Shown: in pieces, positions 7,094 to 14,338 of the stretch
Position numbering within the stretch: position 1 is the first letter of the stretch
Layout: each line of letters starts with the position of its first letter
NCBI GenBank assembly: GCA_964573885.1
Contig: CAZNLL010000097.1
Coordinates: 1-15,723, forward strand
DNA from: CAZNLL01 sp964573885
GTDB lineage: Bacteria; Desulfobacterota; DSM-4660; Desulfatiglandales; Desulfatiglandaceae
DNA: 15,723 nt
Direction of reading: 5' to 3'
Position numbers and translations under genes: made by a program
Notes under the pieces: model-generated
Seen by the model: only the letters and a program-made list of their open reading frames with translations
Told to the model about the DNA's origin: nothing
Database searches by the model: none

Positions 7094-7936
7094 TTAAACC
7101 ATCTTCAGCACCCTTTTGGCATTTTCAAGCATGATCTTTTCCCGGACCCCCGGTTTCAGCTCAAGGGTATAGAAGTCCCTCAACCACCTATCCGGCTTGA
7201 TGAACGGATAATCCGTGCCAAATAGGGCCTTATTCTGCAACCGGCTGTTGATGTCCCTGACCAGTTGTGGGGGGAAGTACTTGGGAGACCAACCGGAGAG
7301 GTCCACGTATACATTGGCCTTGTGGATGGCCATGGCAATGGAGACGTCCGTCCACGGCCATGCCGGATGGGCACAGATAATGGTAAGATCCGGAAAGTCG
7401 GCGGCCACGTCATCAATAGGAAGCGGGTCCACGTACTTGAGCTTTATGCCCAGCCCGCCCGGCATTCCTGCACCCAGACCCGTGGTTCCGCAATGAAAGA
7501 GAACCACGATTCCCAGTTCAGTACATTTCTCCCAGAGCGGATAGAATCGGTGGTCGTTGGGGAAGAAGGCTTGAGCTGCCTGCTGAAATTTGGCCCCCCG
7601 AAGCCCGTATTCCTTGACCGCCCTCTCCAGTTCATTAATGGCCGCCTTCCCTTTCCAGGGATCCACCCCGGCAAAGCCGATAAAGGTCTCCGGATACCTC
7701 TGGACCATATCCGCCACATAGGCATGGGAAATAGGGGGAATCCCGGACACGGTTTCATCGTCCGTGGGCAGGAGGACCCCCATGATATCCAGATCCCGGT
7801 AGACCTTCGCCATCTCATCTTCGCTGAGCACTTCTAGGGTCGTCTTGAAGTAGGTCTCCAAGGCATCACCATAAAAGCCGGACTTCCGGCGGCCTTCCGC
7901 CGTTGAAAAGTGGACATGGATGTCAATGGCTTTCAT
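7094..7936 (-). CDS. Amidohydrolase family 2 (ACMSD-like) metal-dependent hydrolase or decarboxylase
   Basis: This 280-residue TIM-barrel protein has the full metal-site set: His7 and His9 (DIHVH), His148 (FHCG), His190 (CAHPAWPW) and Asp242 (FGTDYPF). The family includes ACMSD and gamma-resorcylate decarboxylases, hydratases and hydrolases, usually with one Zn or Mn. Its reaction here could be ring hydrolysis, hydration or decarboxylation of a pathway intermediate; the sequence does not decide. There is no signal peptide, so it is cytoplasmic. ATG 7936 overlaps the stop of the fused CoA-transferase by four bases (ATGA), which suggests translational coupling and a close functional tie. AAAGGA lies 7 bases upstream of the start. 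Confidence 0.85.
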   Translation of the reverse strand: MKAIDIHVHFSTAEGRRKSGFYGDALETYFKTTLEVLSEDEMAKVYRDLDIMGVLLPTDDETVSGIPPISHAYVADMVQRYPETFIGFAGVDPWKGKAAINELERAVKEYGLRGAKFQQAAQAFFPNDHRFYPLWEKCTELGIVVLFHCGTTGLGAGMPGGLGIKLKYVDPLPIDDVAADFPDLTIICAHPAWPWTDVSIAMAIHKANVYVDLSGWSPKYFPPQLVRDINSRLQNKALFGTDYPFIKPDRWLRDFYTLELKPGVREKIMLENAKRVLKMV

Positions 7937-9771
7937 ACGCTATCCTTTCTTTCTTGTGGTGTCCCCGTAGCTCCTCTTTTGGATTCAAGGGGACCAAGAA
8001 AATACCGTTTCGGGTCAAAAATGCGGAGTAACCGGAGCTCCCGGGGTGAGGGGGGATCCACCCACAGGGGTTCATCCACAACCCTGAGATCCCATCCGCA
8101 GAGTGAATTGATATGACCGATCGCATCCTTCTTGGTGGTGCGGGCCGACTGGTGACAAACCGCGATAAGGACAAATTCCTCCGATTCCCCGGGCCTGTCA
8201 AAAACCCCCAAGTCGGTGACAAGCCTTCGGACACGCTTTCCCGGGCTGGTGGTATAGGGGAGTCGAACCACAAGGCTCCCGGGACGCTGCAGGGCGGTGA
8301 CCACAATTTCCCTGGCCGAACTGGCGATGTCGTTGGCCCCACCGGAACCCACCATGTAAAGGCCCTTTTCGGGGACGGCGGTGCTGTTGATGTTTCCGAA
8401 GCGATCGATCTGACCGGCTCCCAGAGACCCGATACAGCGGTTCTGTGCACCTCCCATGATCATTCCCATGATATGGTGGATATCCGTGAGCATCTTGCAG
8501 GAAGGGAAATTCCGGGTATTGAAGGTACTGGGATCCCCGGGCCTGGGGGCATATCCAAACATACCCGCCTCGGCCATGATATCCAGATCAACCCCCTCGT
8601 CCCGGAGCTGATAAAAGGCCACCCAGCCAGCCAGGTTGGCCAGTCCCGCCCCGCACAGGATATTTCGATACCCGGAGGTCCGCACCTTTTCCATGAGGGA
8701 CCGGGCCGCCGTAACAATGGCCATCTCGGCCGGCGTATAGTCCTTAGATGGCGACAGCTCCCCCTGAAGGTCCCGGAATTCCACTTCCCAGGATGTCTCC
8801 TGAATCTTTCCCTTGAGCTGGAGCAGCCGGTCCTTGCCCACCTTGGCCAGGTAAGCTGTGTGATCGGCGCAGTCCAGTACCCAGTGATCGATCCAAGCCT
8901 GCAGAGAGACCTCTTCCTTGGCCGCCTCCTTGGCCGCTGCAATGAATTCATAGTCCTCGCCATATCCCTCGAATCCGGGCAGACCCTGTTGTGGGTGCTT
9001 GCTGGGATGGCCGCCGAAGGGTATTTCGCAAAGGCCCAGCACATACTGCCCGGGCAGTTTCACCAGGTGGGAATGGCGGCGGATGAATTCTGTGGACACA
9101 ATCCGTTCCACTGTGACGAGGGCCCCTTTGCGGGCGGCCATGGCGCCGTAGACATTCTCCACATTAGGGGGGAGAAAAATGGTGTTGCCGCAGGGATCGG
9201 CTACGGCCCCGTGAAGGATGCTGATATCCGGCACCAGGGCACGGACCAGACCCACGGTCTCTCCGGGGTGGAAGGGGTCATCCATCTCCAGGAAGTCCTC
9301 CCGATTTTCCCGGCCCATGGTGCTGCCTCTAAGGGACTGGGTGGGCAGAAAGCCGAGCCCCATGGCTGCGGCCTTAAGCCGCAGAGGCAGAGTAAGAATG
9401 GACCAATTTTCAAATTCAACCGTACCTTGGCGATAGGCCCTTTGAAAGGCGGCATTCGGCCCGGGGGTGGGATAAGAGTCCCCACAATAGGTGACAATGA
9501 GCTTTTTTGCGAGTCCGCCGTGAAGGAAGACCGCAGCAGGATGATTCATTCCCACGCCCACCAGGGTGAACCCGGGAGCACGGCCCCAGAACTGCCGGGC
9601 GATTTCATAGAGGGCCGCCGTGGGCCACCGGACACTGGCCTGACCGAAGTGGATCATCATGCCCGGTTCGATGTGCTCTGCCACCATCTCTTTGAGGGCG
9701 CGGATCTTGCTCGATCCCTCATCCCTGCGGAGAGGAATCATGCCTTGGAGGATTTCCTCATACCCTTTCAT
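7933..9771 (-). CDS. Fused alpha-beta family I CoA-transferase (glutaconate CoA-transferase/IpdAB-like)
   Basis: The enzyme moves CoA between acids, or in the related IpdAB proteins hydrolyses a cyclic CoA ester. The 612-residue chain holds both subunits normally made as separate proteins. Residues 1-320 are the alpha half (LKEMVAEHIEPGMMIHFGQ, NHPAAVFLHGGLAKKLI, GAVADPCGNT). A charged linker runs about 320-345. The beta half (345-612) begins TPAEMAIVTAARSL. Glu401 in MAEAGMFGYAPRPGDP lines up with the catalytic Glu of the SENG-type motif and stands about 56 residues into the beta half, like Glu54 of GctB. A working transferase through a glutamyl-CoA intermediate is therefore likely. ATG 9771 has GGAGG 5 bases upstream. 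The stop overlaps the amidohydrolase start. CoA donor and acceptor are unknown. Confidence 0.9.
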   Translation of the reverse strand: MKGYEEILQGMIPLRRDEGSSKIRALKEMVAEHIEPGMMIHFGQASVRWPTAALYEIARQFWGRAPGFTLVGVGMNHPAAVFLHGGLAKKLIVTYCGDSYPTPGPNAAFQRAYRQGTVEFENWSILTLPLRLKAAAMGLGFLPTQSLRGSTMGRENREDFLEMDDPFHPGETVGLVRALVPDISILHGAVADPCGNTIFLPPNVENVYGAMAARKGALVTVERIVSTEFIRRHSHLVKLPGQYVLGLCEIPFGGHPSKHPQQGLPGFEGYGEDYEFIAAAKEAAKEEVSLQAWIDHWVLDCADHTAYLAKVGKDRLLQLKGKIQETSWEVEFRDLQGELSPSKDYTPAEMAIVTAARSLMEKVRTSGYRNILCGAGLANLAGWVAFYQLRDEGVDLDIMAEAGMFGYAPRPGDPSTFNTRNFPSCKMLTDIHHIMGMIMGGAQNRCIGSLGAGQIDRFGNINSTAVPEKGLYMVGSGGANDIASSAREIVVTALQRPGSLVVRLPYTTSPGKRVRRLVTDLGVFDRPGESEEFVLIAVCHQSARTTKKDAIGHINSLCGWDLRVVDEPLWVDPPSPRELRLLRIFDPKRYFLGPLESKRGATGTPQERKDSV

Positions 9772-9822
9772 GGTAGCCTCCGGCCTTTGTACCCCAGCCT
9801 TCTCAGCACAAAGGATGCGCTA

Positions 9823-10956
9823 CTATTCCTTGATCAGTATATGCACGGCACAGGCTCCGGCCTCCAGTTCGGGAATGGCCCCTCCCATGGTATGGGTGAG
9901 GCCCACCCGGGGATCCAGGACTTGGCGCCTGCCCGCCTCCCCGCGGAGCTGCTGGACGATCTCCACAACCTGGGCGATACCCGTGGCACCCAGGGGATGG
10001 CCCTTTGAAAGGAGCCCCCCGCTGGGATTGACAGGGATGGACCCGGTGATGGCGGTAGCCCCTTCTTGGATCATCCTTCCCCCCTCGCCCGCCGGGCAGA
10101 ACCCCAGGTTCTCATAGTGAAGGAGCTCGCCGATGGTAAAGGCGTCGTGACATTCACACACATCCACCTCCTCCGGCCCAAGGGAGGCCGTCTCGTAAGC
10201 GATGGCCGCAGCCTCCCGGGTCAGGGGTGAGGCAAGGATATTGTGGTCTGCTCCGGCAAAACGCCCTCCCCGCACCACGGAGCCCGCCACCCGGATCAGG
10301 GGCCTCCCCAGGGCTTTGGCCACCTCTCTGGAGCAAAGCACCGCCGCGGCCGCACCGTCGCCAGTGGGACAGCACTGAAGCAGCGTCAAGGGATCGGCGA
10401 TCATCCGGGAGTTCAGGACCTCTTCAAGGGTCACGGCCTTCCGGTATTGCGCCATGGGATTCCGTGCCCCGTTTTCATGACTTTTCACCGACACCAGGGC
10501 CAGTTGTTCCAGGGTGGTGCCGTATTCATGCATGTGCCGGACGGCCTTCATGGCATAATGCCCCGGAAGGACCCGCCCCTGAAGGGCGTCCAGGTCTTCC
10601 TGGTTGGGAGGCAGTAGACCGGCGGCCACTTTTTCCATACCCACCGCCATGGCCAGGTCCACCCATCCCCCGGCCACGGCCATATAGGCCTGTCGGAAGG
10701 CGGTGGCCCCCCCGGCGCAGGCGTTTTCTACATTCACGATCTCTATGCCCACAATTCCCGCCTGCTTGAGGGCCCGCTGCCCCGCCACCCGGCCCTGGTG
10801 CGAGTGGCTGCAGTATACCATCGGGAGCCGGCGGGAATGAATGCCCGCGTCTTTTATGGCTTGAAGAATGACCTGCCGGCCCAGTTCCTCGATCCACGTA
10901 TCCGGGTACCTGCCAAAGCGGATCATGCCGATTCCCACGACAAAGACTTCTCTCAT
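9823..10956 (-). CDS. SCP-x-type thiolase (acetyl-CoA acetyltransferase-like)
   Basis: Thiolases of this class split 3-oxoacyl-CoA esters, often branched or sterol side-chain substrates, in the last step of beta-oxidation. The 377-residue protein has the nucleophile Cys80 (VENACAGGATAF), His270 in CHDAF, and His320 in GHPLGATG. The C-terminal THTMGGA takes the place of the classical CxG loop, as usual in the SCP-x branch. ATG 10956 has AAGGAG 8 bases upstream and overlaps the stop of the DUF35 gene by four bases (ATGA). SCP-x thiolases commonly form complexes with DUF35 proteins, so these two products probably bind each other. It may work with the hydratase and dehydrogenase of the same operon. 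Confidence 0.9.
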   Translation of the reverse strand: MREVFVVGIGMIRFGRYPDTWIEELGRQVILQAIKDAGIHSRRLPMVYCSHSHQGRVAGQRALKQAGIVGIEIVNVENACAGGATAFRQAYMAVAGGWVDLAMAVGMEKVAAGLLPPNQEDLDALQGRVLPGHYAMKAVRHMHEYGTTLEQLALVSVKSHENGARNPMAQYRKAVTLEEVLNSRMIADPLTLLQCCPTGDGAAAAVLCSREVAKALGRPLIRVAGSVVRGGRFAGADHNILASPLTREAAAIAYETASLGPEEVDVCECHDAFTIGELLHYENLGFCPAGEGGRMIQEGATAITGSIPVNPSGGLLSKGHPLGATGIAQVVEIVQQLRGEAGRRQVLDPRVGLTHTMGGAIPELEAGACAVHILIKE

Positions 10957-11399
10957 GGGGCATTCTCCTTCTTTAGCGGTCTAAAGAGGTAGGAAATGAT
11001 CACATTTCCTTCCCTGTCGCGACCGATGGGACCATAAGTCAACGCCACAGGGCCGTCCAAACGCAGATCACGGGGATCAACGGTGGTCATCCGGGCAAAG
11101 ATCCGGACACCCTCAGGCAAATCCACCAGAGCCGTGGTATAGGGAGGATCAAACCCTGCCGGCCCTTGCCGGACAATGGCGTAGGTGTACAACCTGCCCT
11201 CCCGGCTCAGAGGGACCTCCTCCATCCTTCCCTTGTCCTGGCAGAAGGGGCAGCGCTCCCGCCTGGGGAAAAAACTCCGGCTGCAGCCCCGGCACCGGGA
11301 TCCCAAAAGGGGTGGAATCTCGGTTCGTGCCAGGGGCCAGGGGAAAAGGCCTTTCCTGACCGGAACCTGCCCCATTTCTACACCGCTTTCCTCGTCCAT
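10953..11399 (-). CDS. DUF35 zinc-ribbon/OB-fold protein, thiolase partner
   Basis: This 148-residue protein begins with a rubredoxin-like zinc ribbon, Cys36-x2-Cys39 and Cys50-x2-Cys53 (CRGC and CPFC), followed by an OB fold (about 62-140: GRLYTYAIVRQGPAGFDPPY, then ALVDLPEGVRIFARM). In characterised systems DUF35 proteins bind an SCP-x-type thiolase or aldolase and help channel or hold the CoA substrate. The four-base overlap with the thiolase supports the same here. The start is uncertain: ATG 11399 or ATG 11375 are possible and neither has a strong ribosome site. A TTG at 11507 would add 36 residues unlike the family and overlap the upstream gene, so I rejected it. Confidence 0.85.
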   Translation of the reverse strand: MDEESGVEMGQVPVRKGLFPWPLARTEIPPLLGSRCRGCSRSFFPRRERCPFCQDKGRMEEVPLSREGRLYTYAIVRQGPAGFDPPYTTALVDLPEGVRIFARMTTVDPRDLRLDGPVALTYGPIGRDREGNVIISYLFRPLKKENAP

Positions 11400-11469
11400 G
11401 GAAGATGTCTCACAAGGGTTGACGGGGCCGTTCAAGTCCTTTACACGCGACCTCAGGCCCGGGGTCGGC

Positions 11470-12630
11470 TCAGGTAATGGCCGATATACCCAGGATCTCC
11501 CGTCCAATGATCAGTTTCTGGATTTCCGTGGTCCCGTCGGGCACCGTATACATCCGGGCGTCCCGGAAAAAGCGCTCCACCGGGAACTCTTCAGACAGCC
11601 CGTAGGCACCGTGAACCTGGACCGCCTTTGAGGTCACCTTCACCGCCGTTTCCGTGGCAAAATACTTGGCCATGGAGGCCTCCTGAATAAATTTACCACC
11701 CCGGTCGATACAGTCGAGCCCCCGGTAGGCGAGGAGCCTGGCCGCCTCGGTTTCGGTCACCATCTCGGCGATCATGGCCTGGATGAGCTGAAAAGATCCA
11801 ATGGGCCGGCCAAACTGTTCCCGTTCCTTGACATAATGGACAGAGGCGTCAATGGAGGCCTGGGCGATCCCCACCGCACTGACCGCCCCCAGGCAGCGGG
11901 CGATCTGAATGTTCCGAAGAGCCCCTTTGAAGGCCCGGCCCTCTTCGCCCAGCAAGGCAGAGGAGGGCACGAAACAGTCCTCAAAAACGATCTCCGAGGT
12001 GGGAAAGGAGCGGACGCCCATTTTTCGAATATCGCGGCTCAAGAAGGGGGATTCCCTCCGGTCCACGATAAAGCGCGATATCCCCCGGGTACCCTTTTTT
12101 GGATCCGTAGATGCATAGGTGATGATGATATCCGCGAGGGTACCGTTGGAAATCCACATCTTGGTGCCGTTAAGGCGGTACCCGCCCTCGCACTTGACAG
12201 CGCGGGTCCGGATGCTCCCCGCATCGGATCCTGCGTCGGGCTCGGTGATTCCCGAGCAACCGACAATCTCCCCGTCGAGCAGGGGCCGGAGGTACCCTTC
12301 CTGCTGGGGTCTGTTTCCCGCCTCGTAAATGGTCCTTGCCGAACTGGCGGTGATCCCCACGACCCCTCCCAGGGATGCATAGGCCCGCCGCAGTTCCTCG
12401 ATGAGCATGCCGTAGGTGAGGTAGGTAAGCCCGGCCCCACCCGCCTCCTCCGGGATGGTGCTGCCCAGGTACCCGAAGGGGATAAGGCTTTTGAGGAAGG
12501 CCTTTACCCGCTCCTTGCCCAGCGGCCCTTCCCGGTCCAGTTGGGAAGCAAGAGGGACGACCTCCTTCTGAAGAAATCTCCAGACACTCTCCCTGAGCAT
12601 CTTCTGTTCATCGGTGAGTTCGAAGATCAC
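11470..12630 (-). CDS. Acyl-CoA dehydrogenase with Asp at the usual catalytic Glu position
   Basis: These FAD enzymes introduce a 2,3-double bond into acyl-CoA and pass electrons to ETF. The 386-residue protein has the full family layout: N-terminal helical domain, GITEPDAGSDAGSIRTRA (FAD and substrate-binding strand), NGTKMWISNG, and the C-terminal bundle with REQFGRPIGSFQ, QVHGAYGLSEEFPVERFFRDA and GTTEIQKLIIGREILG. In medium-chain enzymes the base is Glu376 in the YEGT motif; here the matching residue is Asp365 (PDGT, codon GAC at 11536-11538). Asp could still act as the base, and some dehydrogenases of cyclic acyl-CoAs depart from Glu, so a special substrate is possible. The start is GTG 12630 with AGGAG 8 bases upstream. 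It lies 36 bases after the SDR stop. Confidence 0.9.
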   Translation of the reverse strand: MIFELTDEQKMLRESVWRFLQKEVVPLASQLDREGPLGKERVKAFLKSLIPFGYLGSTIPEEAGGAGLTYLTYGMLIEELRRAYASLGGVVGITASSARTIYEAGNRPQQEGYLRPLLDGEIVGCSGITEPDAGSDAGSIRTRAVKCEGGYRLNGTKMWISNGTLADIIITYASTDPKKGTRGISRFIVDRRESPFLSRDIRKMGVRSFPTSEIVFEDCFVPSSALLGEEGRAFKGALRNIQIARCLGAVSAVGIAQASIDASVHYVKEREQFGRPIGSFQLIQAMIAEMVTETEAARLLAYRGLDCIDRGGKFIQEASMAKYFATETAVKVTSKAVQVHGAYGLSEEFPVERFFRDARMYTVPDGTTEIQKLIIGREILGISAIT

Positions 12631-12666
12631 AGTGAATTCTCCTGGTGGGGAGGCACCGGTGCCTGC

Positions 12667-13455
12667 TCAGGCCGTGCAGTATCCCCCGCTCACACTGATC
12701 ACCTGGCCGGTAACGAACGCGGCCTTTTCAGAAGCCACGAAGACCACCATGTCTGCAATCTCTTCGGGCCTGGCATAGCGGCGAAGGGGATAGGCCTTCA
12801 GGATCTTCAAGGTCAGGGCCGCCGAGGCCTCTTTGCCCATGGTACGCTCCCGCTCCTTTCGTCTTTCCAGGGTTGTTTCCGTTTCCGTGGCGCCAGGAGA
12901 TACCACATTGACCCTTATGCCCAGAGGGCCCAGCTCCTTGGCCAGGGCCTTACAGTGGCCGATGATACCCGCCTTGGACGCGGAATAGGTTGCCATTCGG
13001 GCCTCTCCAACCCTGCCCGCATCCGAGGCAATGGCGATGATGCATCCTTCCCTTTGGGCGGTCATGTGCTTCAAGACCACATGATTGCAGTTTAGTGTGC
13101 CTCTCAAGCCGGTCCCGAGCACGCGGTCCCAGTCCTCAACGCTTTGATTCAGAAAGGGTTTCCCCCTGTCACCGAGGCCCGCGTTGTTTACCAGCACATG
13201 GATAGCCCCGAATCGCGACACAACCTCCACCGCCATGGCTTTCACGTCCTCGTAGCGGGTGATGTCCACGGGACAGGACAAGGACTCGACTCCAAGACGG
13301 GCCGCTTCTTCGGCCACGGACAGGGCCCGTTCCGGCGATACGTCATTGACGGCCACCCGGGCCCCCTCCCGGGCAAAGCCCAGGGCTATGGCCCGTCCGA
13401 TACCCCGGCCGGCCCCTGTGACAAGGACCGATTTTCCCCCCAGACCCAACTCCAT
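12667..13455 (-). CDS. Short-chain dehydrogenase/reductase (SDR), classical type
   Basis: The product is a 262-residue NAD(P)-dependent oxidoreductase. It has TGAGRGIG (13-20) for the dinucleotide, NNAG (90-93), and the catalytic set Ser144, Tyr157, Lys161 (YSASK). The acidic NDVS at the end of strand 2 (Asp38) suggests NAD rather than NADP. In this operon it most likely oxidises the hydroxyacyl-CoA made by the hydratase, or a ring hydroxyl, but this is inferred. ATG 13455 has GGAGG 5 bases upstream; an ATG at 13485 would add 10 residues. It is the first enzyme gene after the regulator, with a 70-base interval in which I see no convincing promoter. Confidence 0.88.
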   Translation of the reverse strand: MELGLGGKSVLVTGAGRGIGRAIALGFAREGARVAVNDVSPERALSVAEEAARLGVESLSCPVDITRYEDVKAMAVEVVSRFGAIHVLVNNAGLGDRGKPFLNQSVEDWDRVLGTGLRGTLNCNHVVLKHMTAQREGCIIAIASDAGRVGEARMATYSASKAGIIGHCKALAKELGPLGIRVNVVSPGATETETTLERRKERERTMGKEASAALTLKILKAYPLRRYARPEEIADMVVFVASEKAAFVTGQVISVSGGYCTA

Positions 13456-13525
13456 GAGACCCTCCAAAAACAGCCTGCCGACCATGATCCCTTTGAAATG
13501 GCCGCACGGCTTCTCCAGTTCCTGT

Positions 13526-14158
13526 TCAGGGGATCCAGCGTTCGAGGGAAGACACCGGGAGGGGTGTCATGGTCCACAAGAACTTCAGGTCACCCCCGCC
13601 GGAGTTGTCCCACCGGTGGGGACTCTCCGACTTAAAATGGATGCTGTCCCCCTCGCGCAGCACATAGAGGTTCTCGTCCACCACAAAGGACATTTCCCCT
13701 TCCAACACCATGAAGAGCTCTTCTCCCTGGTGGGCCTCCGATCGGATCCCGCTCCTGGCCCCCGGGCCGAAGGTGAAAATGCAGGCTTCCATCTCACCCC
13801 GCTCCAGGCACATGGCCAAAACCTCCATCTGGGCACCTGAGGGACTGGTCAGAATGCGCCGGGTGTCTTTCCGGACCACTTCCACGCGCTCCTTAAAATC
13901 GAAGTGATTGGTGTCTTCCTGTGTGAAAAAGCCGATGCTTTTGTCCAATGCCCGGGCAATCTTCATCAGGACGGTGATGCTGGGGATCATACCCCCTTTT
14001 TCAATCTTGGATATGGCCGCCGGGGAAACACCGGCAGCACCGGCCAACTGGTTCAGGGTGAGGCCGGCTTCCTTGCGGCATGCCCGCACCCGTTCCCCGA
14101 TCCCCCCCACAATACTCTCGATGGATGGGTCTTTTAGGTTATCCGATCCTAAAAACAT
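13526..14158 (-). CDS. XRE-family transcriptional regulator with C-terminal cupin domain
   Basis: The protein has 210 residues. An HTH-XRE domain covers about 18-75 (IGERVRACRKEAGLTLNQLA, then GVSPAAISKIEKGGMIPSI, where the recognition helix is SPAAISKIE). A cupin_2 domain covers about 110-195 (EAHQGEELFMVLEGEM with His143, and GDSIHFKSESPHRW with His181). Such regulators sense a small ligand through the cupin and often repress neighbouring catabolic genes. It heads the minus-strand operon and faces an SDR gene. The start is uncertain: ATG 14158 has no ribosome site and would be almost leaderless from the promoter just upstream. GTG 14110 gives the usual N-terminus for the family and leaves an inverted repeat in the leader. 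Confidence 0.88.
   Translation of the reverse strand: MFLGSDNLKDPSIESIVGGIGERVRACRKEAGLTLNQLAGAAGVSPAAISKIEKGGMIPSITVLMKIARALDKSIGFFTQEDTNHFDFKERVEVVRKDTRRILTSPSGAQMEVLAMCLERGEMEACIFTFGPGARSGIRSEAHQGEELFMVLEGEMSFVVDENLYVLREGDSIHFKSESPHRWDNSGGGDLKFLWTMTPLPVSSLERWIP
14132..14154. promoter_or_regulatory. Inverted repeat, possible autoregulatory operator
   Basis: TTTTAGG and CCTAAAA form perfect seven-base arms around the nine-base centre TTATCCGAT. The repeat lies just downstream of the predicted start point of the regulator transcript, within its first ten codons if ATG 14158 is used, or in its leader if GTG 14110 is used. The central TTATCCG also occurs as CGGATAA at 14284-14290 in the divergent promoter. 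Binding by the XRE regulator is inferred. Confidence 0.4.
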
Positions 14159-14166
14159 AAGGGAAA

Positions 14167-14193
14167 ATTATTTACAAAAAGAAAAAATGTCAA
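14167..14193 (-). promoter_or_regulatory. Predicted promoter of the regulator and operon
   Basis: On the minus strand TTGACA (14193-14188) is followed after 15 bases by AATAAT (14172-14167), five of six matches to the -10 consensus. The spacer is shorter than ideal. Transcription would begin near 14160, only about two bases before ATG 14158. No other good promoter was found upstream of the operon. Confidence 0.45.
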
Positions 14194-14263
14194 GGGAAAT
14201 CCCGAACGCCACAGAGCAAGTATTGAAGCCCTTTATTGTCTAATCTGGTCTTAGCCTTTTCTC

Positions 14264-14291
14264 TTGACAGGATGAAGGCGGACCGGATAAT
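14264..14291 (+). promoter_or_regulatory. Predicted promoter of the divergent SDR gene
   Basis: A perfect -35 box TTGACA (14264-14269) is followed after 16 bases by GATAAT (14286-14291), one mismatch from the -10 consensus. The leader to ATG 14339 would be about 40 bases and ends with a strong ribosome site, AAAGGAGG. Confidence 0.65.
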
Positions 14292-14303
14292 TTTTCTTAT
14301 CGG
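14283..14303. promoter_or_regulatory. Imperfect inverted repeat over the -10 box, possible operator
   Basis: CCGGATAA (14283-14290) and TTATCGG (14297-14303) face each other across six bases; one arm has an extra G. The repeat covers the -10 box of the SDR promoter, so a bound protein would block it. The CGGATAA core is shared with the repeat near the regulator start. Confidence 0.4.
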
Positions 14304-14338
14304 AAATTTTTTTCCTGGACACCGAAAGGAGGACGCCC

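Noticed and set aside
8113..10008. Open frame of 631 codons on the plus strand
   Set aside because: It lies antisense to the fused CoA-transferase, has no recognisable domains and a low-complexity Gly/Pro/His-rich composition typical of mirror frames in GC-rich genes.
11399..11507. Longer DUF35 protein starting at TTG 11507
   Set aside because: The extra 36 residues do not resemble the family and would overlap the acyl-CoA dehydrogenase gene.
11836..13095. Open frame of 419 codons on the plus strand
   Set aside because: It is antisense to the acyl-CoA dehydrogenase and SDR genes, both of which have clear family motifs and ribosome sites.
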